Below, one piece after another: positions 1 to 5,265 of a stretch of DNA of 7,013 nucleotides. Below the pieces are notes generated by a model. That model saw nothing but the letters and a program-made list of their open reading frames with translations, ran no database searches and was not told where the DNA came from. The DNA is from Bacteriovorax stolpii (GTDB lineage: Bacteria; Bdellovibrionota; Bacteriovoracia; Bacteriovoracales; Bacteriovoracaceae). Location: assembly GCA_945862475.1 (NCBI GenBank), contig CAMAYW010000125.1:1-7013 (forward strand), read 5' to 3'. Position 1 is the first letter of the stretch, and each line of letters opens with the position of its first letter. The translations under genes were made by a program, and so were the position numbers.

Positions 1-2187
1 TGGCTTTTGAGTGATGTCCGGATTTGCACTAAAATCGATGTTTGATACCCCTTCAGCAGCTCCCACATATCCCGATGAAGCCCCCACAGCATTAGGATTA
101 TTGTCTTTTTCTTTCCAAATATTCACGGCAGCTTTATTCATCGCCATCCGGTATTTTAGCATCCCTTGTTCTTGAGTTCCCATGTAATCAGTGATGGTCC
201 GAACCACTTCAGAATCATTTGAGAAAAGTAGGTCAATTTGACCACCATTTGAATAAAGGGGAGCGTAGATTTTTGATTTGATGGTTTTAATTCCATCTCG
301 CTCTTCAGGTTGTTGTGATCCAGAATTCGATATAAAGCCAAAAGAATCAAGACCTTTTGGTAGATTTAAATCGCTATTTGAAGTGGGGATCATGTAATTC
401 GCGGCTTCATAGAGAGTAGGAGTTCGAATACGATTAATTTCGTGACGGAGTTGATCTGGGCCAATGGTACTTGTGAGGGCACTCCCTCTAAATTTTTTGA
501 ACTGATATTTTGAAAATAAACCAATCGGTTTTTCACTGGATGCATCGACAGCATTAATGGTGTGGATTTGAAGACTCGATTCAGTGTAACCAGTGGGTTT
601 GAAGTTTTCCTGGTAATCATAAACAAGGTTGGGAACTCCAAATTGAATTCTTGTTGGGTCTGATATCTTTCCTCCCACCGGATTTCCTGGATTATCTAGC
701 CAGAAAGACCCTGGGGATTGAGTGGAGTTTGTTGGAAGGGGAAGTCCAGGAATAAACTTTTCAACATTCGATGCAGTTTCACTTTCACTGTATTTTTTTC
801 CTCTTATTTCGACCCCATCAAATTTATAAGAGGTTAGATAAGGAACAGATCTATATTTTAAAGAATCCGTTCTACCTGTGATGTAATTTTCGCCACTTTT
901 TTGAGTAAATAGCATAGGGCCGATTCTTCCCCCCATGGGTTTTGCCGCTGCGAAAGCTTGAAGTTTAACAGCTCCTTCTTGAAACGGATTAAACATCCCT
1001 ACAAATTCTGCCTCTCCTTTTACCGCGTAATAAGTTAGGACCGAAGGGTTTTTGTAAAATCCTAAAGGGTAACCAGGAACAGGAATAGCAACTTTTGAAA
1101 TATCACATGCTCCTGATGTCTTAGAATCTGCTCTTGGAATCATGGCCGCATAAAAAATGGCATAATTGACCATCATCAGCTTGAGATCCAGCCACTGCCT
1201 TTCGTAGCTTCCTAGTTTGGATTCAGGAATAAGAAGATTACTAGCATCATCAGGGTTATCGTACTTAACTTTTTTTGGAGGTAACTCTGTGAGCGTGAAT
1301 GAATTTTTCATTTCATTATCAAGGTCATTACCTAAATTTCTGAATCCAGAATAAAACGCTTTGACGATTCTCTCGTTTCCTAGAATCTTTGGATCTAAAC
1401 TTGCAATTCCCTGATTACAGTTTGTGAGATTGGATGAACCAGAAGCACAAACATTACTTATCGCCGGTCGATTCATGACGTATTCAAGATTTCTAATTCT
1501 AAGAGCAAGTTCAACAGCCCTTGGCCAAGCACCTTGACGATCAGAAAGGATCGCAGGACCGTTTCCAGCGATTGAATCATCCATGCTGCTACTTAAGACG
1601 TTGTAGGTCCAAGTATTGGCAACAGTCATATTGAGTTTTGAACGATCGACACAGTCATTCACTTTGGTTGAAATGAGTGAATCCATAAAAGCTCTGGAAG
1701 CCTCGGCAGCACCTACGAGGCCCGAATCTCCAAACTCTGGAAGACCGGGTACAGAGTAGCGTTTACAAATATTCGTTTGAGAGCCAGAGATATGAATACA
1801 AACAGCAGGGATATTAAAAAGATCTTTAGTGATTTCTCCACTTAAAGGATTTTTGTCCTCCATCAGTTTAAATTGCATGTAATTAGTGGACGAGGCATCA
1901 GGATTTTCAACGTCAGGAATATTGAGATTTCCAATGACGTAATATTTATAAAGCCATTCCTTGTAGATGTTTCTCATTTCCCAGTTTAGGTAAGCGATTT
2001 TTGTGAGTTGTCTCGCTTGAACTGAGGCCCCAGCGTAGGCAGCTGCATCTGTGGCATTTTGAAGATTGATTTTTGCTTTTACAAAGAGACCAATATTAAT
2101 CACGAAAGCGATAATTGTGATCATCACCACAAGAGAAGCTGAAAAGAAGATACTAATTTGTCCCTGCTCGTTTTTCTGCAGGGCCAT
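1..2187 (-). CDS. TadE/G-like protein with large exported domain (C-terminus outside window)
   Basis: One uninterrupted frame of 729 codons runs from ATG at 2187 off the left edge, so the C-terminus is missing. The N-terminus is typical of the Tad/TadG-like family: a short charged stretch (MALQKNEQGQ), one hydrophobic helix at about residues 11-36, then a polar helix with the family-type sequence KINLQNATDAAAYAGA (39-54). This predicts an inner-membrane anchor with the remainder outside the cytoplasm. The remaining roughly 690 residues match nothing I recognise. They hold six cysteines (130, 141, 179, 247, 257, 361), an even number that could form disulfides, and no von Willebrand A metal site (DxSxS) in the visible part. 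Family knowledge links such proteins to Flp/Tad pilus assembly; a role here is inference. The ATG has no good Shine-Dalgarno. The frame stays open upstream to a stop at 2377-2379, so a GTG (2208) or TTG (2292) start is possible, but the family-like N-terminus favours the ATG. Confidence 0.82.
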   Translation of the reverse strand, partial: MALQKNEQGQISIFFSASLVVMITIIAFVINIGLFVKAKINLQNATDAAAYAGASVQARQLTKIAYLNWEMRNIYKEWLYKYYVIGNLNIPDVENPDASSTNYMQFKLMEDKNPLSGEITKDLFNIPAVCIHISGSQTNICKRYSVPGLPEFGDSGLVGAAEASRAFMDSLISTKVNDCVDRSKLNMTVANTWTYNVLSSSMDDSIAGNGPAILSDRQGAWPRAVELALRIRNLEYVMNRPAISNVCASGSSNLTNCNQGIASLDPKILGNERIVKAFYSGFRNLGNDLDNEMKNSFTLTELPPKKVKYDNPDDASNLLIPESKLGSYERQWLDLKLMMVNYAIFYAAMIPRADSKTSGACDISKVAIPVPGYPLGFYKNPSVLTYYAVKGEAEFVGMFNPFQEGAVKLQAFAAAKPMGGRIGPMLFTQKSGENYITGRTDSLKYRSVPYLTSYKFDGVEIRGKKYSESETASNVEKFIPGLPLPTNSTQSPGSFWLDNPGNPVGGKISDPTRIQFGVPNLVYDYQENFKPTGYTESSLQIHTINAVDASSEKPIGLFSKYQFKKFRGSALTSTIGPDQLRHEINRIRTPTLYEAANYMIPTSNSDLNLPKGLDSFGFISNSGSQQPEERDGIKTIKSKIYAPLYSNGGQIDLLFSNDSEVVRTITDYMGTQEQGMLKYRMAMNKAAVNIWKEKDNNPNAVGASSGYVGAAEGVSNIDFSANPDITQKP

Positions 2188-2384
2188 GATGTGGTTTCGT
2201 TTTGCCACTGGCGCCAGTTTTAATCGGTTAAAGTCATGAATATTACGTACTCTTATTTTGGTACGGGACTTGCCTTGTGTAAAGCCATCCAAAGGGTGCC
2301 GATCTTTGGAGGTTGGACGTTCGCAGAATTCGGTATTCCTCTCCCAGTGCCCACCTCTAAAAGCCTTCCAAAAAATTCACCTCC

Positions 2385-2406
2385 CTAGGCATCGCGGGAT
2401 GCCTAG
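2385..2406. promoter_or_regulatory. Perfect 9-bp stem-loop, GCGG loop
   Basis: CTAGGCATC (2385-2393) and GATGCCTAG (2398-2406) are exact reverse complements around the four-base loop GCGG. The 3' arm's GCCTAG could instead pair with a further CTAGGC at 2419-2424, so two mutually exclusive hairpins are possible. On the plus strand only four T follow (2413-2416). On the minus strand a six-T run (complement of 2370-2375) lies nine bases beyond the stem. Neither is a convincing intrinsic terminator. A structured leader element or the tip of a larger RNA fold is more likely. Confidence 0.45.
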
Positions 2407-2457
2407 AGGCTCTTTTAGCTAGGCAAATTTTGCTGGGGAGAAGCGACTAGTGACCTG

Positions 2458-2477
2458 TGGTCTAATGAGACCAGGAG
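2458..2477 (+). promoter_or_regulatory. Hairpin abutting the ribosome binding site of the CxxC membrane protein gene
   Basis: TGGTCT (2458-2463) and AGACCA (2468-2473) form a perfect six-base stem with loop AATG. The stem ends directly against GGAG (2474-2477), the Shine-Dalgarno, which sits six bases before the ATG at 2484. The GGAG is unpaired in this hairpin but could pair with CTCC at 2381-2384 in the upstream leader. This could affect initiation if the leader is transcribed; regulation is inference. Confidence 0.45.
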
Positions 2478-2483
2478 ACTGAA

Positions 2484-2861
2484 ATGAAAAGATCAGCTAA
2501 AGACTGTTTTTGTGCCCTTTGTAGAACTCCTCGAAAGCTGCGCTATTCGAGACATCTCACGAAGCTTCATTACGGACAAATATTCGTTCTTACTTTAGTT
2601 TTTTCAGCCGTAGTTTACCCATTTATAAGCTGGAAAGGTTTGATCTCTTTACCAGTCATTTGGGCGATTTTTGAAAGTGTTCATAAATCACTTTATAGAA
2701 AAGATCTCCAGTGCCCTTATTGCGGCTTTGATCCGAAGTGGTACAAAAAAGATGTGAAACTTGCTCGCCAAAAAGTAGAAGAATTTCTTAAACAAAATCC
2801 GGATACACCCGTCCTAAAACGTGCCAAACTAGAAGAAACTACGTACTCACAATATAATTAG
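2484..2861 (+). CDS. Small two-helix membrane protein with paired CxxC motifs, function unknown
   Basis: This is a 125-residue protein I cannot assign to a named family. It starts at ATG 2484 behind GGAG (spacing 6). The basic N-terminus carries C8-F-C10-A-L-C13. Two hydrophobic segments follow at about 31-49 and 52-67, separated only by W-K, which predicts a tight hairpin with both ends in the cytoplasm. Directly after the second helix is LQCPYCGFDP, with C77 and C80. C10xxC13 and C77xxC80 would therefore lie on the same membrane face and could form one split zinc-ribbon site. The C-terminal 45 residues are a charged helix (KKDVKLARQKVEEFL) and a short polar tail. The CPYCGFDPKWY segment resembles small uncharacterised proteins I associate with Bdellovibrio relatives, from memory. 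The gene stands alone, divergent from the Tad-like gene and upstream of ssb. Confidence 0.8.
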   Translation: MKRSAKDCFCALCRTPRKLRYSRHLTKLHYGQIFVLTLVFSAVVYPFISWKGLISLPVIWAIFESVHKSLYRKDLQCPYCGFDPKWYKKDVKLARQKVEEFLKQNPDTPVLKRAKLEETTYSQYN

Positions 2862-2886
2862 TTTTCTCGCTTCTCGTCAGAAAACT
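2860..2886 (+). terminator. Stem-loop overlapping the stop codon, weak terminator candidate
   Basis: AGTTTTCT (2860-2867) and AGAAAACT (2879-2886) are perfect eight-base inverted repeats around an 11-base loop. The first arm includes the last two bases of the TAG stop. The stem is AT-rich and no clear T run follows (TCAATTTCC), so an intrinsic terminator is possible but weak. It may instead protect the transcript end. Confidence 0.3.
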
Positions 2887-2931
2887 TCAATTTCCACCAC
2901 TTAGAAATTTAATTCTCGGTATGAAATTTTC

Positions 2932-2973
2932 ATTGAGTTAGGAAAGGAAAGGAAAATTCTTTTCCCACTCAAT
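2932..2973 (+). promoter_or_regulatory. Inverted repeat with GGAAA triplication in the ssb leader
   Basis: ATTGAGT (2932-2938) and ACTCAAT (2967-2973) are perfect inverted repeats. Between them GGAAA is repeated three times in tandem (2941-2955). The last copy, GGAAAA (2951-2956), forms its own six-base stem with TTTTCC (2960-2965). Just upstream is a further palindrome, ATGAAA-T-TTTCAT (2921-2933). The element lies about 80-120 bases before the ssb start in the 193-base gap 2862-3054, which has no other gene. It could be an operator, a leader structure, or the end of the upstream transcript; no T run follows. Confidence 0.4.
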
Positions 2974-3043
2974 ATCAACCTAAGGTATGAAGAGGTTATA
3001 GGAAACCCCTTACCAATTTTTATTCGCAACCTATGCGATTATG

Positions 3044-3049
3044 AAGGAG
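3044..3049 (+). promoter_or_regulatory. Strong ribosome binding site of ssb
   Basis: AAGGAG sits five bases before the ATG at 3055. It fixes the ssb start, and the protein then begins MSVNKVILLGRLG as expected for the family. Confidence 0.85.
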
Positions 3050-3054
3050 CATTT

Positions 3055-3501
3055 ATGAGCGTAAACAAAGTTATTTTACTCGGAAGACTAGGCCAGGATC
3101 CTGAATTGAAGTACACACCAGGTGGTTCACCTGTTTGTAACTTCTCTTTAGCAACAACTGAATCTTGGACTGATAAGTCAGGTCAGAAACAAGAAAAAAC
3201 TGAATGGCATAGAGTTGTTGTTTGGGGAAAATTAGCAGAACTTTGTAACCAATATCTTGCTAAAGGTCGTCAGGCATTTTTAGAAGGTCGTCTTCAAACT
3301 CGTTCTTGGGACGATAAAGACGGTAACAAGCGCTACACAACAGAAATTTTAGCTTCAACAGTTCAATTCATTGGTGGACCGTCTGCAAATGCAAATACAA
3401 ATGCTGGAGTAGATACGTCTTACTCTCAAGCACCAGCACCTGCTCAAGAATATCAAATTGCTTCAGACGCATCTTTTGCTGCTGATGACATTCCATTTTA
3501 G
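3055..3501 (+). CDS. ssb: Single-stranded DNA-binding protein SSB
   Basis: A 148-residue SSB, which coats single-stranded DNA during replication, recombination and repair and recruits partner proteins. The OB-fold spans about residues 1-108: it opens with VNKVILLGRLGQDPELKY, contains WHRVVVWGKLAE (51-62), KGRQAFLEGRLQTRSW (70-85) and YTTEILA (94-100). Aromatic residues typical of the binding face are present (W38, W51, W57, F75, W85). A low-complexity Asn/Ala/Pro/Gln linker (about 109-139) leads to the acidic tip ADDIPF (143-148), the conserved partner-docking motif. The protein is somewhat shorter than E. coli SSB because of the short linker, and looks intact. It is not flanked by rpsF/rpsR, so it appears to be a single-gene unit with a strong ribosome binding site upstream and an intrinsic terminator downstream. 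Confidence 0.97.
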   Translation: MSVNKVILLGRLGQDPELKYTPGGSPVCNFSLATTESWTDKSGQKQEKTEWHRVVVWGKLAELCNQYLAKGRQAFLEGRLQTRSWDDKDGNKRYTTEILASTVQFIGGPSANANTNAGVDTSYSQAPAPAQEYQIASDASFAADDIPF

Positions 3502-3529
3502 TATTTTAATAAATTTTTAATTTTCGCAA

Positions 3530-3560
3530 GGGCCCACAATTGTGGGCCCTTTATTTTTTT
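3530..3560 (+). terminator. Strong intrinsic terminator after ssb
   Basis: A perfect palindrome at 3530-3549 gives GGGCCCACAA paired with TTGTGGGCCC; in RNA the central bases form the loop, leaving an eight-base GC-rich stem. It is followed by TTTATTTTTTT (3550-3560). It starts 29 bases after the ssb stop. The upstream side is also AT-rich (TTTTTAATTTT), but the downstream T run makes plus-strand termination the clear reading. It separates ssb from the HD-GYP gene. Confidence 0.92.
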
Positions 3561-3586
3561 CCTACTCATTTATAGGAACCGAAAAG

Positions 3587-3595
3587 TGGTACAAT
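3587..3595 (+). promoter_or_regulatory. Extended -10 promoter candidate of the HD-GYP gene
   Basis: TGGTACAAT matches the extended -10 form TGnTAnAAT with one difference from TATAAT. No good -35 lies 16-18 bases upstream, which extended -10 promoters tolerate. The only space for a promoter between the ssb terminator (ending 3560) and the ATG (3605) is about 44 bases, which supports the call. Transcription would start near 3602, giving a transcript with almost no leader. AGGG (3596-3599) would then not be in the mRNA. Confidence 0.5.
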
Positions 3596-3604
3596 AGGGC
3601 GACT

Positions 3605-4741
3605 ATGAGTGAATCTAGTTTCTTTTCCGTTCGGTACGATTTAATTCAAACCGAAGGGCCACTTACTTACGATCTTTATATCAATTCTTCTGTTGTGAAG
3701 GGTAAAGAGAAATTCGTCAAAATATTTCCCGCTGGTGGGATTTTATCGAGAGATGAGCTTGATAGTTTTCATAAAAAATATTTTCATTTGTATGTTCCAG
3801 AGGAACAACGATCGAGTTATTTAAAAAGTCTTATTCGCTCCAATGTTGAGGACGTTCATAAGGCCAACGTCATTAAGGATGCAGCTCTCGAGTATTTGCA
3901 CAATATCTTTGATAAAGAGAAAGAATTTTCTACGGAGCTACTCGCTAAAAACATTGAGGCATGTAGAGAGGTTGTGGAATCCATGGTGGATGTGCTTGAT
4001 CATCACGATATTGATTCCCTTAGAAACTTAATTGGGAATTTATCTTTTCATGATTTTTATACTTACGATCACTCGATTAACGTATCGATGTATTGCATTC
4101 AAATATTTAAAGGTTTAAATCCAAAAGCATCGAGAAAAGAACTTATCCATGCTGGACTTGGTGGTCTTCTTCATGATCTAGGAAAAATAAAAATTCCTAC
4201 CCACATTTTGAATAACCCGGGAGGGCTTTCTCCAGAGGAGTATGCTGTTATTAAGCAGCATCCTGATTTTGGGTTGGAGCTTCTCCTGGGCGGGCACTGC
4301 GAAGTGAATTCAGAAATTGATTTGAAAATCATTGCAAGAATTGTTCACGAGCATCATGAAAACTTTGATGGAACTGGCTATCCAAAGAAATTAAAAGGAA
4401 GGGAAGAGATTCATCTTCTTGCCAGAGTTTGTACGATTGCAGATTTCTTTGATGCGATTACGACAAAACGCTCTTACAACGAAGTTCTCTCTCTTCAAGA
4501 TGCTATGAATACGATGAGAAAATTTCGCGCAGTAAAACTTGATCCAGATATCTTTGATGTATTTGATGCTCAAGTTCGATACGTTAAAGTTGAAAATGCG
4601 AAGGATCTTCGACTCGCTGATACTTTTGATCCTACAATTCCTTATGCCAAACTACCGATTGAAGAAATTAAAAAGTTTAGTAAAGAAATGGGCTATGGAA
4701 AAATTAGAGTCGTTGATGAAAAAGATAAAAAAAAGGGATGA
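3605..4741 (+). CDS. HD-GYP domain cyclic-di-GMP phosphodiesterase
   Basis: A 378-residue cytosolic protein, predicted to hydrolyse cyclic di-GMP to pGpG or GMP. The catalytic domain covers about residues 145-325. Its expected metal ligands and signature are all visible: H156 (YDHS), H190-D191 in LLHDLGKIKIP, H219 (KQHP), H250-H251 and the GYP loop HHENFDGTGYP (250-260), and D280 in IADFFDAITTKRSY. It should therefore be active. Residues about 6-80 (from FFSVRYDLIQ to LKSLIRS) form a separate N-terminal domain of a type I associate with Bdellovibrio HD-GYP proteins. A helical linker (about 81-145) connects the two. No membrane segment is seen. ATG 3605 is chosen because an in-frame GTG at 3542 lies inside the ssb terminator. 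The lysine-rich C-terminus DKKKG is encoded by the A run that serves the opposite-strand terminator. Confidence 0.93.
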   Translation: MSESSFFSVRYDLIQTEGPLTYDLYINSSVVKGKEKFVKIFPAGGILSRDELDSFHKKYFHLYVPEEQRSSYLKSLIRSNVEDVHKANVIKDAALEYLHNIFDKEKEFSTELLAKNIEACREVVESMVDVLDHHDIDSLRNLIGNLSFHDFYTYDHSINVSMYCIQIFKGLNPKASRKELIHAGLGGLLHDLGKIKIPTHILNNPGGLSPEEYAVIKQHPDFGLELLLGGHCEVNSEIDLKIIARIVHEHHENFDGTGYPKKLKGREEIHLLARVCTIADFFDAITTKRSYNEVLSLQDAMNTMRKFRAVKLDPDIFDVFDAQVRYVKVENAKDLRLADTFDPTIPYAKLPIEEIKKFSKEMGYGKIRVVDEKDKKKG

Positions 4742-4754
4742 GTTGCCTCATCCC
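4727..4754 (-). terminator. Intrinsic terminator of the pgk-tpiA-secG operon
   Basis: Read on the minus strand, GGGATGA (4754-4748) pairs with TCATCCC (4741-4735) around a six-base loop, followed by eight T (4734-4727). It lies 26 bases after the secG stop. The second arm and T run fall inside the last codons and stop of the convergent HD-GYP gene. On the plus strand no T run follows the stem, so it appears to act in one direction only. Confidence 0.88.
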
Positions 4755-4780
4755 TCAAATTAAAAACAAATAATCAGTTC

Positions 4781-5197
4781 TTATTTTTTAGCATTTGGTT
4801 CAGTTGCTGCCGGGGCCGAAGCCGCTGGTACCGCAGTTGTTGGAGAATTATTGACTTCAGTGGTTGATCCACTTGTCGCTTCTAATTCTTTTTTCTTCAT
4901 AGCTTCAACATCTGAATTCAGAGGTGCCGCCACAGGGGCCTCATTATCAAAGAGTGATTTCTTAGCATCGCGAGATTTCATCGTCGTAAGGATGATTGAA
5001 TTAACCATAAAGCTGATGGCCAAAATTGAAGTTAACTTTGTCATGAAGTTACCCTTAGCTGAACTAGAGAAGACAGCTTGAGATGCTCCACCACCCATAA
5101 CGGCACCCATCTCAGCACCTTTTCCGAATTGAAGGAGAACGGCGACAACGAGTAATGAACAAATGATAACGTGTAAAACGATTAAAAAAGTAATCAT
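4781..5197 (-). CDS. secG: Protein translocase subunit SecG
   Basis: A 138-residue SecG, the accessory subunit of the SecYEG inner-membrane channel that exports unfolded proteins with SecA. Two membrane helices are visible (about 2-21 and 54-73). Between them is the cytosolic loop with the family signature LLQFGKGAEMGAVMGGGASQ (21-40) and FSSSAKGNFMTKLT (43-56). Beyond the second helix is a tail of about 65 residues: a charged part with MKKKELEA (100-107), then a Ser/Thr/Ala/Pro-rich low-complexity end. By the known SecG topology this tail faces the periplasm. The family core ends near residue 75, so the tail makes this SecG longer than usual. The gene follows tpiA after 68 bases. GGAG (5212-5209) is 11 bases before the ATG, a rather long spacing. 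A weak internal promoter is possible (TTGCAA 5254-5249, TAAAAA 5232-5227), but cotranscription with tpiA is more likely. Confidence 0.93.
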   Translation of the reverse strand: MITFLIVLHVIICSLLVVAVLLQFGKGAEMGAVMGGGASQAVFSSSAKGNFMTKLTSILAISFMVNSIILTTMKSRDAKKSLFDNEAPVAAPLNSDVEAMKKKELEATSGSTTEVNNSPTTAVPAASAPAATEPNAKK

Positions 5198-5265
5198 AAA
5201 TTTCTGGTCTCCAAATTAAGCCCCTATTTTTAACAAAATTCTGGGAACTTGCAAAACAATTTCGT

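Larger units (their letters stand above)
2188..2483. other. Divergent intergenic region, rich in inverted repeats
   Basis: These 296 bases separate the divergent Tad-like and CxxC membrane protein genes and must hold the promoters of both, although I see no convincing -35/-10 pair on either strand. Several complementary segments are visible on the plus strand. CTTTGGAGGTTGG (2304-2316) pairs with CCCACCTCTAAAAG (2350-2363), imperfectly. CTCCCAG (2341-2347) pairs with CTGGGGAG (2433-2440), with one bulge. CTAAAAG (2357-2363) pairs with CTTTTAG (2412-2418). CTAGGCATC (2385-2393) pairs with GATGCCTAG (2398-2406). Some of these exclude one another and some nest into a long rod. The minus-strand frame is also open from 2376 to 2188, but its translation does not resemble a known protein start. 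Confidence 0.5.

Noticed and set aside
156..641. Short ATG-started frames on the minus strand within the Tad-like gene.
   Set aside because: They are out-of-frame openings inside the long continuous Tad-like frame, with no ribosome binding sites or protein-like composition.
2207..2218. Perfect 12-base palindrome ACTGGCGCCAGT just upstream of the Tad-like gene.
   Set aside because: One or two such palindromes are expected by chance in 7 kb; there is no second copy or other sign of an operator.
2364..2385. Possible four-codon leader peptide (TTG start) behind GGGAGGTG on the minus strand.
   Set aside because: Too short and with a non-standard start; no regulatory amino-acid run and no linked terminator.
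2976..3046. Loose direct repeat CAACCTA...TATGAAG at 2976-2992 and 3027-3046 in the ssb leader.
   Set aside because: Spacing differs (3 versus 6 bases) and one copy overlaps the ribosome binding site; probably chance in AT-rich DNA.
3542..3604. In-frame GTG at 3542 that would add 21 residues to the HD-GYP protein.
   Set aside because: It lies inside the GC-rich stem of the ssb terminator, the added residues encode the T run, and ATG 3605 gives the family-like N-terminus.
5227..5254. Possible internal secG promoter, TTGCAA and TAAAAA with 16-base spacing on the minus strand.
   Set aside because: Each hexamer matches consensus only partly and no terminator separates tpiA from secG; not listed as a separate feature.
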